A stretch of 64,000 bases of DNA. It comes from Rhodococcus rhodnii NBRC 100604 (GTDB lineage: Bacteria > Actinomycetota > Actinomycetes > Mycobacteriales > Mycobacteriaceae). Positions 1 through 8,370 of the stretch are shown one piece after another. Made by a program: the position numbers and the translations under genes. The DNA is taken from contig NZ_BCXD01000006.1 of NCBI RefSeq assembly GCF_001894925.1, forward strand, positions 124,001 to 188,000, read 5' to 3'. The notes below the pieces were generated by a model. That model worked only from the letters and a program-made list of their open reading frames with translations, had not been told where the DNA came from and ran no database searches. The stretch's first letter is position 1, and the number at the start of each line of letters is the position of its first letter.

Positions 1-994
1 CCGCTCCAAGAATCAGCGGACGTTCGCCGAGATCCGGACGACCGGCGAGATCGCAGAGACGCTGCGGTGCCCGACTGCCGATGCGCGGCTCAATCACTCG
101 GTTCGCAACGCGAAGGCGCTGGAGCTGCCCGAGCAGGAACTACTGGTGCCGCCGTACACGCTGGGGGCGTGGCTCGGTGACGGCAGCAGCGCGTGTGCGC
201 AGTTCACCACGGCCGATCCCGAGATCATCATGCATATGGAGGCCGAGGGGATCCATGCGGTTCCGTCGGCCGCCGCGGCGCTTCGATACACGTTGAAGCT
301 TCCCGAGGCGCCGGCAAAGCCCACTCGTGACTGTGTCGTGTGTGGGAAGTCGTTCGTGCCGTTCACCAGCGAGGTCCGCACGTGTGGGCGTTCCTGCGGC
401 GGCAAGGCCCGCTTCCTTTCGGATCCGGTGCCTGCTCCCACGTGCGGTCGCTGTGGTGGACCGTCGATCGGTCTGCGGATGTGCCAGAAGTGCCGGAACG
501 AGGTGGGGACGCTGCAGGCGTGCCTCCGCACCATCGGTGTTCTCGGCGACAAGCACATTCCTGCTCGATACCTGCGTGCCTCGGAGTCGCAGCGGCGTTC
601 ACTGCTGGCGGGTCTGCTCGACACCGATGGAACGGTGACCGCCGGTGGTTCGGCGCAGTTCAGTGTCACGAGCGAGCGGTTGGCGAACGACGTCGCCGAA
701 CTCGTGGTGAGCCTCGGATATCGCTGCCAGATGTCGCGTAAGCGGGTGCGTGGCCGCAGCGAGGAGTCGTCGACGGCGTACACCCTCACCTTCTCGACCG
801 ACGACACGGTCTTCCGGTTGAGCCGAAAGGTTCTCACGCACAAGCAACGTCGTGCCGCTGTCAACACGGCGCGTTCGGACTCACGCTTCGTCGTCGACGT
901 ACGCAAGGTCGATTCGATTCCGGTTCGGTGCGTCGAGGTCGACAACGCCGACCACATGTACGTGGCGGGGCGTGCGATGGTGCCGACCCACAAC
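1..994 (+). other. LAGLIDADG intein inside DnaB (partial), with a Cys-rich insertion
   Basis: A protein-splicing element with a homing endonuclease. The first dodecapeptide motif is LGAWLGDGS (about 164-190) and the second is LLAGLLDTDGTV (about 602-637). The C-terminal splice block ends MVPTHN at 994, and the next extein residue is Ser 995. Splicing would rejoin the Walker A motif, so DnaB activity depends on it. Between the two dodecapeptides are two cysteine clusters. One is CxxC plus CxxxC (codons at 332, 341, 383, 395). The other is CxxC plus CxxC (443, 452, 482, 491). They look like two zinc knuckles in the DNA-recognition part. The N-terminal splice block is upstream of the window. Confidence 0.93.
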
Positions 995-1678
995 TCCACA
1001 CTCGGCATGGACTTCCTGCGGTCCTGCTCCATCAAGCACGGAATGTCTTCGGTGATGTTCTCGTTGGAGATGAGCAAGTCCGAGATCGTCATGCGTCTGC
1101 TGTCGGCGGAAGCGAAGATCAAGCTCGGCGACATGCGCTCGGGCAAGATGAACGACGACGACTGGACGCGGCTCGCGCGGCGCATGAGCGAGATCAGCGA
1201 GGCGCCGCTGTACATCGACGATTCGCCGAACCTCACGATGATGGAGATCCGTGCGAAGGCACGGCGGCTCAAGCAGAAGCACGACATCAAACTCGTCGTC
1301 GTCGACTACCTGCAGCTGATGACGTCCGGCAAGAAGGTCGAGTCACGCCAGCAGGAGGTCTCGGAGTTCTCGCGAAGCCTCAAGCTGCTCGCGAAGGAAC
1401 TCGAGGTTCCCGTCGTCGCGATCTGTCAGCTCAACCGTGGGCCCGAGCAGCGCACCGACAAGAAGCCGATGGTCTCGGACCTTCGTGAGTCCGGTTCGCT
1501 CGAGCAGGACGCCGACATGGTCATCCTGCTGCACCGCCCCGACGCGTTCGAGCGTGACGACCCGCGCGCCGGCGAAGCCGACCTCATCCTCGGCAAGCAC
1601 CGCAACGGCCCGACCGCCACGATCACCGTCGCGCACCAGCTTCACCTGTCCAAGTTCGTCGACATGGCCAGGGGCTGA
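1..1678 (+). CDS. dnaB: Replicative DNA helicase DnaB, 3' part, with an in-frame intein (5' end outside window)
   Basis: Hexameric helicase that unwinds DNA ahead of the replisome. The frame is open from base 2 and enters the window inside an intein. The host protein resumes at base 995 with STLGMDFL, the second half of the Walker A loop. Downstream are FSLEMSK, the Walker B segment KLVVVDYLQLM (about 1287-1319), the sensor LRESGSLEQDADMVILLHR and the GKHRNGP motif typical of DnaB. The C-extein is 227 residues, a normal length for the RecA-like half. The N-terminal domain and the first half of the P-loop lie upstream of the window. A 12-bp inverted repeat just after the stop looks like its terminator. 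Confidence 0.95.
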   Translation, partial: RSKNQRTFAEIRTTGEIAETLRCPTADARLNHSVRNAKALELPEQELLVPPYTLGAWLGDGSSACAQFTTADPEIIMHMEAEGIHAVPSAAAALRYTLKLPEAPAKPTRDCVVCGKSFVPFTSEVRTCGRSCGGKARFLSDPVPAPTCGRCGGPSIGLRMCQKCRNEVGTLQACLRTIGVLGDKHIPARYLRASESQRRSLLAGLLDTDGTVTAGGSAQFSVTSERLANDVAELVVSLGYRCQMSRKRVRGRSEESSTAYTLTFSTDDTVFRLSRKVLTHKQRRAAVNTARSDSRFVVDVRKVDSIPVRCVEVDNADHMYVAGRAMVPTHNSTLGMDFLRSCSIKHGMSSVMFSLEMSKSEIVMRLLSAEAKIKLGDMRSGKMNDDDWTRLARRMSEISEAPLYIDDSPNLTMMEIRAKARRLKQKHDIKLVVVDYLQLMTSGKKVESRQQEVSEFSRSLKLLAKELEVPVVAICQLNRGPEQRTDKKPMVSDLRESGSLEQDADMVILLHRPDAFERDDPRAGEADLILGKHRNGPTATITVAHQLHLSKFVDMARG

Positions 1679-1696
1679 CGGGCCTTCAACTGCCGC

Positions 1697-1735
1697 CCGG
1701 TCTGCACGCCCTACTGTGTCGGCCGTGCAGACCGG
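1697..1735. terminator. Bidirectional terminator between dnaB and the YciI-like gene
   Basis: A perfect 12-bp inverted repeat (1697-1708 with 1724-1735) and a 15-nt loop lie between two convergent genes. There is no clear U-tract, as is common in actinobacteria. Confidence 0.6.
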
Positions 1736-1763
1736 TCCGGGTCTCCTCATCGGAGGTGGTCGT

Positions 1764-2081
1764 TCACGCGGGAGTTGCGGCCCGCCTCTGAGCATCGGCC
1801 GCCCAGGGGCCGATCATCGGAATCCATTCGGTGACTTCGTAGGAAGCGACGTAGCCACGGCAGCGGAAGGGGTCGCCCTCGACGACTTCGACGACATCTG
1901 CCTTGCATGACGCTCGATAGATCATTGCCGCGCCGGCTTCCTCGTCGGCGGCGAACGGGCCGGATCCGAGAATCATGCCTCGTTCTGCCGCTTCGGAGAG
2001 GTAGTCCTTGTGTCGTGCCCTGTGAGCATCGCGGCCTGCGGTGTCGTCGGTGTAGCAGTAGCGGACGAGGAAAAAGGCCAT
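1764..2081 (-). CDS. YciI-like small protein (muconolactone-isomerase-like fold)
   Basis: A 105-residue protein starting MAFFLVRYCYTDD, resembling the YciI/YCII family (dimeric ferredoxin-like fold, some members isomerases or dehalogenases). The pattern AHRARHKDYL then GPFAADEEAGA matches the conserved His and the GPF region of that family. The start at 2081 is chosen because a strong AAAGGAG site lies just upstream, inside the end of the flavoprotein gene. Only one base separates the two genes, so they are almost certainly co-translated. A role alongside the flavoprotein in the same catabolic route is inferred; the reaction is unknown. Confidence 0.75.
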   Translation of the reverse strand: MAFFLVRYCYTDDTAGRDAHRARHKDYLSEAAERGMILGSGPFAADEEAGAAMIYRASCKADVVEVVEGDPFRCRGYVASYEVTEWIPMIGPWAADAQRRAATPA

Positions 2082-2082
2082 C

Positions 2083-3819
2083 TCACACTCCTTTGAGAGC
2101 GGCTTCCCGGGCCGGTGCGTTCCGACGCAGGTCGGCCAGTCGGGCGGCGTCGCGACCGATCGTGTAGCCGAAGACGAGCGCGGGACCGATGTTCGCACCG
2201 TAGCCCGGATATCCGCCGCCGAAGATGCTCACTGCTGCGGAACCAGCGGCGAACAGGCCGGGGATGGGCTGCTTGTCCTCGTCGAGGACCTGGCTGTGCC
2301 TATCGACTGCCAGCCCGGAATACGCGCCGAGATCACCCATCTCGATCCTGGCCGCGTAGTACGGGCCCTTGTCGAGCGGTGCAAGGTTGGGGTTCGGCTT
2401 GTGTTCCATATCGCCCTTGAAGTGATGGAACCAGTTGGAACCGCGGCGGAACTTCGGGTCTTCCCCCTTCGCCGCACCCGAATTGAACTCGGACAAAGTA
2501 TTTTTCAGCCCGGTATGGTCGACGCCGATTTTTCGTGCCAGTTCTTCGACCGTCGCTGCCTTGTGGAGGAACCCGGTCCGCTTGAAGTAGGTCTGCGGTA
2601 TCGGCCACGGCTTGGCGTACCCGATGCCGTACTTCCGCATCGCTTTCGAATCGGCGACGATGTACCCGATCGTTCTGTCCTCACCGACGTTGTCATCGAT
2701 CATCGCCATTCCGAAGTCGTGGTACGAACTCGACTCGTTGGCGAAACGTTCGCCCCTGCGGTTGACGGCGATCAACCCCGGGAGGCCGAACGCCCTCAGG
2801 TGGGGAAAGACCCGCGTCTTTCCGCGAAGACCGGTGAACACGGTGACAGGTGCCCATGCGGCGGGTTCGTGCACCCTCGTATCGACATGTCCGCCGAATG
2901 GCGCTGCGAGTCGCACGTTGTCGCCATCGTGTCCGACCGTCGGTGTGAAGTGATTGTCTCCGCCCGGATCGTGGCGCCAGTACTGGGCACGCAGGGAGGG
3001 ATCTGACGAATACCCTCCCGCTGCGATGACGACGCCGAGTCGCGCTTCGACTGTGCACGCGTGGTCTCCGCCGAGCACGGCACCGCTGACGACTCCGTCG
3101 TCATCCTGCAGGATCTTCGTCACGGGGGTCCCTGTCCACAGACGGATACCGAGCTTCGCGGCGGAGGAGACCATCCGGACCATAAGCGAATTACCGTTTG
3201 TGCGGTCGAACGAACGCCGGAACGCCACCGTTTCGACCCACGTCTTGAGTAGCTTCTTCGACACGTAGACGAAGGACCTCAACGACTGCTTCGCATGAAG
3301 GAACTGCGCGATGTCGGGTCCGACCTCCGGCATGTAGCCGAAGACTGTGTACGTATCGAGATAGGGGCGCAACCGTAGCCGGTTCGCGCCGAGCGTGCGA
3401 GCATCGACGGCTTTGCCGGAGATCGCGCGCCCGGACGCCTTCGCGCCAGGGGCGTCCATCTGATAGTCGGGAGCCATTTCGGGATAGACGAACTCGACGT
3501 CGGTCTCCCGTTCGAGCCAGCTGATGGCTTCGGGTACTTCGTCGAGGAAGGTCTCCACCATCTCGGCCTTGAAGCAGTCCTTGGACAGTGCCTTGATGTA
3601 CGTTTCGACCTCTTGGCGGGTATCGCCCTCCGCAACGCCCTGCTTGTTCCCCGGGACCCACGCCCACCCCCCGGAGATCGCGGTGGTTCCGCCGAGCCAT
3701 TCGGACTTCTCCGCGACGATCACACTGTGACCCTCGCTTGCTGCTTTCACTGCCGCGGCCATACCGGCGGCGCCGGATCCGATGACGAGCAGATCACATT
3801 TTGCAGTCTTCGAGTTCAT
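2083..3819 (-). CDS. FAD-dependent dehydrogenase/reductase, 3-ketosteroid-dehydrogenase/fumarate-reductase family
   Basis: A 578-residue flavoprotein. The N-terminal dinucleotide fold is LLVIGSGAAGMAAAVKAA and is followed by GGTTAISGG, a usual flavin-contact segment of FAD_binding_2 enzymes. Near the C-terminus are PIPGLFAAGSAA and GGGYPGYGANIG, the second FAD-binding region found in 3-ketosteroid 1-dehydrogenases and fumarate reductases. The middle presumably forms the substrate cap. Start 3819 is preferred over 3846 because AAAGGAA precedes it. Context (thiolase-like protein, MaoC, acyl-CoA dehydrogenase) suggests it introduces or reduces a C=C bond in a ring or enoate intermediate. A steroid as substrate is not implied by the neighbours. 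It leads directly into the YciI-like gene. Confidence 0.82.
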   Translation of the reverse strand: MNSKTAKCDLLVIGSGAAGMAAAVKAASEGHSVIVAEKSEWLGGTTAISGGWAWVPGNKQGVAEGDTRQEVETYIKALSKDCFKAEMVETFLDEVPEAISWLERETDVEFVYPEMAPDYQMDAPGAKASGRAISGKAVDARTLGANRLRLRPYLDTYTVFGYMPEVGPDIAQFLHAKQSLRSFVYVSKKLLKTWVETVAFRRSFDRTNGNSLMVRMVSSAAKLGIRLWTGTPVTKILQDDDGVVSGAVLGGDHACTVEARLGVVIAAGGYSSDPSLRAQYWRHDPGGDNHFTPTVGHDGDNVRLAAPFGGHVDTRVHEPAAWAPVTVFTGLRGKTRVFPHLRAFGLPGLIAVNRRGERFANESSSYHDFGMAMIDDNVGEDRTIGYIVADSKAMRKYGIGYAKPWPIPQTYFKRTGFLHKAATVEELARKIGVDHTGLKNTLSEFNSGAAKGEDPKFRRGSNWFHHFKGDMEHKPNPNLAPLDKGPYYAARIEMGDLGAYSGLAVDRHSQVLDEDKQPIPGLFAAGSAAVSIFGGGYPGYGANIGPALVFGYTIGRDAARLADLRRNAPAREAALKGV

Positions 3820-3898
3820 CTTTGGTTCCTTTGCAGTGGAGTGCAATTCAGCTTGCTCGCTTTCTGGCTGTGCACATGCTCGGTGGGGCGGACGAAGA

Positions 3899-4348
3899 TC
3901 AGGCGTGGTCGAGTGATCGACACGGATCGATTCCGTCGAGCGGACGGGCGGCGTAGGAGATGTGATCGGTGTACCTCACCACGATGAGTTCGATCCTGTC
4001 CTCGGTCCGGACCTCACGGTCGCCCCACAGGCGAGTGGCGAGGCGCAGCCCCTCGTCGAGATCGACGACGCACACTCGATAGGGCACGTCCCGAACGAAG
4101 GCGCTCGGGGCGGCGTGGATAGTGGTGAACGAGTAGAGCGTGCCCCTGCCGCTCAATTCGACCCAGACGACCTCGTGATCCCAGGTGTGTGGATCGATAG
4201 GCTTCGGGGGAAAGGTGGGCCGACCGGTCGTGGCGCTCGCGGTGGTGATCAGTCGTCCTGCTCCGAGCGCGTCCCAGAACGGCTTGGTCGCCTCGGTTAC
4301 TCGCTGAGGATACGGATGCCGAGCGTCGACATCGATGATCGGAATCAT
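3899..4348 (-). CDS. DUF35 OB-fold protein (acyl-CoA-associated), partner of the thiolase-like gene
   Basis: A 149-residue protein with the DUF35 layout: an N-terminal helix with TKPFWDALGAGRL, then an OB-fold core containing GRGTLYSFTT and PYRVCVVDLDEGLRL. DUF35 proteins partner thiolase-like enzymes, for example in Ltp2/ChsH2 retro-aldol cleavage of steroid side chains. The rubredoxin-like zinc ribbon usually found between these parts has no cysteines here (the stretch reads TASATTGRPTFPP), so it is degenerate. The ATG overlaps the stop of the thiolase-like gene by one base, which supports translational coupling and a two-protein complex. Confidence 0.82.
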   Translation of the reverse strand: MIPIIDVDARHPYPQRVTEATKPFWDALGAGRLITTASATTGRPTFPPKPIDPHTWDHEVVWVELSGRGTLYSFTTIHAAPSAFVRDVPYRVCVVDLDEGLRLATRLWGDREVRTEDRIELIVVRYTDHISYAARPLDGIDPCRSLDHA

Positions 4349-5541
4349 CAGTGCACTCCTTCCAGGATATGTACCAGAGCGGCGTTGTAGTTTCCGAGTT
4401 CGGCGCTGGTCAATGCCAGTTCGGCACCGTGGACCTGGCGCTGGCCAGCGGTTCCGCGCAACTGGTCGAATACTTCGACGAAGCTGTAAAGCGGAGTGAC
4501 GTATGCGGGATGTCCCCGAGATGTGAGGCCACCAGAAGTGCAGATCGGGATATCGCCGCCGAGGCTCGTACGGCCCTCGGCTGCGAAACGAGCCCCCTCG
4601 CCCCGCGGAGTCAATCCCAGGGCCTCCGCCGCCAAGACCTCGACGATGGTGCACGGTGCGTAGATCTCTGCGAGATCGAGGTCGCCCGGTGCGATCCCGG
4701 CCCGAGCGAACGCCTGCCGACCTGCGGCCTGCGCAGCTTCGAGCGCGATCATGTCGTTGGGCACTTCGCTGATCTGATGGGCCCCCTCGTGATGAAAACC
4801 GCGGGAGCGGACTTTCACGTACGGCCGACGAAGAGACTTTGCGACATCTTCCTCGGCCAGTACCAAGCACACGGCGCCGTCGCTACGGGGCGGCACCTCG
4901 TAGAGCCCGAGCGGCTCGACGATCATCGGCTGAGCCAGCACATCGTCGAGGGTGATCGATGTGCGAAATTGGGCAAGCGGATTCAGTGCCGCGTGACGGC
5001 GGTTCTTCACGGCCACGGCAGCGAGCTCATCCCGTGAGGAACCGTACTCGTGCATGTAGCGAGTGGCGTCCATTGCGTACCACGCGATGGGGGTGATACC
5101 GAACGGAGCCTGGAAGTCCACATCGCCCACCGCGCGCATCGAGCTCATCATGTGTTCGCGCGCCGGGATCGCTGTTTCGAAGTTGATGCCAAGTGCCAGA
5201 GACACCTTCGACCGACCGAGCAGTATGTCGTTTGCGGCCTGCTCGAAGGCGAATCCGCCTGTCATGCCGTTGCCCAGGACCTCCGAGACGTTCCCCGAGC
5301 AGGGAAGACGTAGATAGTCGGCCATGAAGGTGGCGAAGTACTTCTGGGCGGTGTAAGGCCGGGGCTGCGCGAAAGTCATGCCTTGAATATCGGATTTATC
5401 GACCCCCGCTTCCGTGACGGCTCGAACGACGAGGCGAGCCAGCACCTCATGCTCGAGTACCTGGACAGCTGCGTCGGCGGCGCTCTGCCACTTGCCGACA
5501 GGCAGTGCGGCGGCACCGATGATGGTCACGGTTTTTCCCAC
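4348..5541 (-). CDS. Thiolase-like / lipid-transfer-type acyl-CoA lyase
   Basis: A 397-residue protein of the thiolase superfamily (SCP2/Ltp subgroup). It starts with MGKTVTIIGAA and has SGGLTSRGHPAYVTPL near the C-terminus, corresponding to the GHP active-site loop. Where biosynthetic thiolases have their nucleophilic Cys, this protein reads SEVLGNGMTGG, so the Cys seems absent. That is characteristic of non-thiolytic Ltp-type proteins, which act as retro-aldolases with a DUF35 partner, and such a partner follows immediately. It probably cleaves a beta-hydroxyacyl-CoA made by the MaoC and acyl-CoA dehydrogenase genes. GTG start with a GAGAAGG site. Divergent from the acyl-CoA synthetase gene. 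Confidence 0.82.
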   Translation of the reverse strand: MGKTVTIIGAAALPVGKWQSAADAAVQVLEHEVLARLVVRAVTEAGVDKSDIQGMTFAQPRPYTAQKYFATFMADYLRLPCSGNVSEVLGNGMTGGFAFEQAANDILLGRSKVSLALGINFETAIPAREHMMSSMRAVGDVDFQAPFGITPIAWYAMDATRYMHEYGSSRDELAAVAVKNRRHAALNPLAQFRTSITLDDVLAQPMIVEPLGLYEVPPRSDGAVCLVLAEEDVAKSLRRPYVKVRSRGFHHEGAHQISEVPNDMIALEAAQAAGRQAFARAGIAPGDLDLAEIYAPCTIVEVLAAEALGLTPRGEGARFAAEGRTSLGGDIPICTSGGLTSRGHPAYVTPLYSFVEVFDQLRGTAGQRQVHGAELALTSAELGNYNAALVHILEGVH

Positions 5542-5595
5542 GTGCGAACCCTTCTCCCGGCTCGGTCGACGACGGACGCGAAGTGATCCAACCCC

Positions 5596-5624
5596 TTGAC
5601 AGACCGCATTGTGAGCTAGACCAT
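5596..5624 (+). promoter_or_regulatory. Sigma70-type promoter for the acyl-CoA synthetase operon
   Basis: A consensus -35 TTGACA at 5596-5601, a 17-bp spacer and a -10-like GACCAT at 5619-5624. The predicted transcript starts near 5631. That excludes an ATG at 5629 and supports the GTG at 5668, which has AAGGAGG in front. The interval 5542-5667 also serves the divergent thiolase-like gene. Confidence 0.55.
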
Positions 5625-5667
5625 ATCAATGGATGGGCCAATGCGCCGGATGGCCGAAGGAGGATTT

Positions 5668-7847
5668 GTGACCCATACGATCGAGAGAGACGTGTTCTCT
5701 CATCAGGACCTCGACGGTCTGATCAACCCGCAGGTGATCGCCGTGGTCGGCGCTTCTGCCACGCCGGGTGGATTCGGGCAGCGGACGATGGAGAACCTCA
5801 GGCACTTCACCGGCCGGGTGTACGGGGTCAATCCACGTTATGACGCGGTGGAAGGCCGGCCGTGCTTTCCGTCTCTGGACGAACTCCCCGAGGTCCCCGA
5901 CTGCGTAATTGTCTGTGTAGCAAAGCCGCTCGTGCTTCGGACGCTCGAGGACGCCGCCCGAGTCGGGGCCCGAGGGGCTGTTGTCTACGCGTCGGGATTC
6001 AGCGAGACGGGATCGGACGGTGGTGTCGTCGACCAGGAAGCGATCGCGGAACTGTCGCAGCGGACCGGACTGCGGGTTGCGGGGCCGAACTGTGTCGGTC
6101 TGACCAACGTCGCCTCCGGCGGCGCCATGAACTTCATGACAGACGCGGGCGCCGTCATCGAGGGCGCTGCCGGGGACATCGCCATCGTGTCGCAGAGCGG
6201 TGCATTGGGTTACACGGTCCTGCAGGGCGTTCAGCGTGGGATCGGGTTCAGCCACTATCTGGCCTCGGGGAACTCTGCTGACGTCGATGTGTGCGATTTC
6301 ATCGCCTACCTGGCCGAGGAGCCCACCGCCAAGGTGATCATCTGTCTGATGGAGGGGGTCAAGAGCGGCGCACGATTCCTGCAGGCGGCCCAACGAGCCG
6401 AGGCGGCAGGCAAGCCACTGATCGTCTACAAGGCCGGAAACGGGGAAAAGAGCGGACTTGCCGCGATGTCGCACACCGGTACCCTCGCCGGCACTACGGC
6501 TGCGTACGCTGCTGCGTGCGAACGCGCTGGCGCAGTCTGGGTCGACAACCTCGAATCCTTGACCGAAGTTGCATCGTTCTTCGCCAAGAATCCCGGCGGC
6601 CCCATCGCGCCCGGCGTCGGGATCATGTCGACATCCGGTGGTGCCGGGGTGATCAACGCGGACAAGGCCGAATACCACGATCTCGACCTCTCGCCGCTCG
6701 ATCCTTCCACCAGTCGGGCACTGAGCGAGGTCGTGCCGGCGTTCGGGCGATCGGCAACCCAGCGGACCTGACAGCCGAGGTGCTCAAGGACGTCGCGACA
6801 TTCTCGCACTGTCTGGACGCCTTCACGTCGGATCCCGGTCTCGGGGCGGTCGTGGTCCCACTGGTGTTCGCGCACGAGACGACGACAGGCGTACGAGCAT
6901 CACTGCTCAGTGAGGTGAGCGCCCGCACTGGAACGGCAGTCGCCGCCGTCTGGATGAACGAATGGCTCGAAGGGCCGGGTAGCCGAGCCCTCGACAGCGA
7001 TCCCTGCGTGACTCTGTTCCGGTCTGCCGCACGGTGCATGCAGACTATTTCGCTCTGGCAGAACTGGCACCACCGACGACGAATCCTCGACGGCCTCGCT
7101 CTCCCGGAACGAATCTCGGATTCCGGTGCCGAGGCGGTCGCCCGAGCTGTCCTCGCGGCCACCGATGCCGAGTCGCCACCTCCAACCGAGCAGCAGGCCA
7201 AGGCCCTCCTTTCCGCCTACGGCATCACCGTGCCCCGCGAGTCGGTCGCGACCACACCGAGCCAGGCTGTGAGCCTGGCCGAACGCTTCGGTTATCCCGT
7301 CGTCCTCAAGGTCTCCTCACCGGACATTCAGCACAAGACCGAGGTGGGTGGTGTCAGGCTGAATCTAGCTACTGCGGAGGAGGTTCGGCTAGCAGCGGCC
7401 GAAATACTGGACAACGCAAGAATTCTCGAGCCGACGGCGCGCATAGATGGTGTCAGTGTGCAGACCATGATCGGCGCCGGCGTCGAAGTACTGCTCGGAG
7501 CTCGGATCGATCCACAGTTCGGCCCGATGATCACCGTGGGCGCCGGAGGCATCTTCGTCGAGCTGCTCCGTGACGTCTCGACGCAGTTGGCGCCGGTGAC
7601 ACCCGAGATCGCACGCCGCGCCATCGAATCGCTCCGCCTGCACAAGATCCTCACCGGACTGCGCGGGGATACCGGCTACGACATCGAGGCCCTCGTCGAT
7701 ACGGTCGTCCGATTCTCGGAAATGGTGAGTGACCTCGCGGACGAACTCAGCGAGGTCGATGTCAATCCGCTCATCGTCGGACGCGCAGGGGCGATCGCCG
7801 CCGACGCACTCATCGTGCCCAGCCATTCGGCAGCGCTCACCGTCTAG
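5668..7847 (+). pseudogene. NDP-forming acyl-CoA synthetase (acetate-CoA ligase ADP-forming family), disrupted by a frameshift
   Basis: Would activate a carboxylate to its CoA thioester. The first segment (5668 to about 6745) carries the CoA-binding Rossmann domain (VIAVVGASATPGGFG) and a ligase-CoA domain with SQSGALGY and MSHTGTLAGT. The second segment (about 6748-7847, shifted frame) continues with IGNPADLTAEVL and an ATP-grasp domain (GYPVVLKVSSPDIQHKTEVG, DVNPLIVGR). Joining VVPAFG to AIGNPADL needs one extra G in the GGG run at 6745-6747, and the first frame stops at 6771. So a single-base deletion splits an otherwise complete gene of about 726 codons. It could be a sequencing error or a real mutation. 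The GTG start at 5668 has a strong AAGGAGG. Confidence 0.85.
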
Positions 7848-7856
7848 GAGAAGATC

Positions 7857-8366
7857 ATGGGCAAATGCGTCGAAGAATTCGTCGTCGGGGAGGTGTCATC
7901 CAGTCCCGGGCGCACAGTTACCGAAACCGATATCGTGCAGTACTCCTGGGTGTCCGGCGACACCAATCCCATGCATACCGATGCCGAATACAGCGCCCGC
8001 TCACCCCTGGGAAGGCGTATCGCGCACGGAACACTGGGGATGTCGATCTGTACCGGTCTCAGCGCCCGAATGGGTCAATTCGACGGTACTGCCATAGCCG
8101 CACTCGGTGTCGACGAGTGGCGGTTCCTCGCGCCCATCTTCATCGGCGACACCGTATACCTGCGAACCACGGTTCTTTCGGCTCGAATCAGCGCCTCCAA
8201 GCCGGACCGCGGAGTGGTGACCCGGCAGATGGAGCTACTCAACCAGCACGGCGACGTCACTCAGCGAGGCCTGATGAGAACGATGGTCTACAGCAAAGAG
8301 GGTTTGGCGGCCGTCACGTCTGATGAACAGCACAACTCCGCAACAGCATTCGCCACAGAAGGATGA
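7857..8366 (+). CDS. MaoC-family enoyl-CoA hydratase
   Basis: A 169-residue hotdog-fold protein. The hydratase-2 motif is visible as YSWVSGDTNPMHTDAEY, supplying the Asp and His catalytic pair, followed by GRRIAHGTLGMS. It would hydrate a trans-2-enoyl-CoA to a 3-hydroxyacyl-CoA, the step after the acyl-CoA dehydrogenase encoded next. The ATG at 7857 follows AGGAGA by six bases, nine bases after the synthetase stop. The same operon continues downstream, with only four bases before the dehydrogenase start. Confidence 0.88.
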   Translation: MGKCVEEFVVGEVSSSPGRTVTETDIVQYSWVSGDTNPMHTDAEYSARSPLGRRIAHGTLGMSICTGLSARMGQFDGTAIAALGVDEWRFLAPIFIGDTVYLRTTVLSARISASKPDRGVVTRQMELLNQHGDVTQRGLMRTMVYSKEGLAAVTSDEQHNSATAFATEG

Positions 8367-8370
8367 CACG

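Noticed and set aside
94-1290. Long minus-strand frame opposite dnaB
   Set aside because: Ser/Arg-rich shadow of dnaB with no domain or ribosome-binding site.
4348-5541. Thiolase-like gene as the missing pcaF
   Set aside because: It lacks the nucleophilic Cys and pairs with DUF35, so it is not a beta-ketoadipyl-CoA thiolase.
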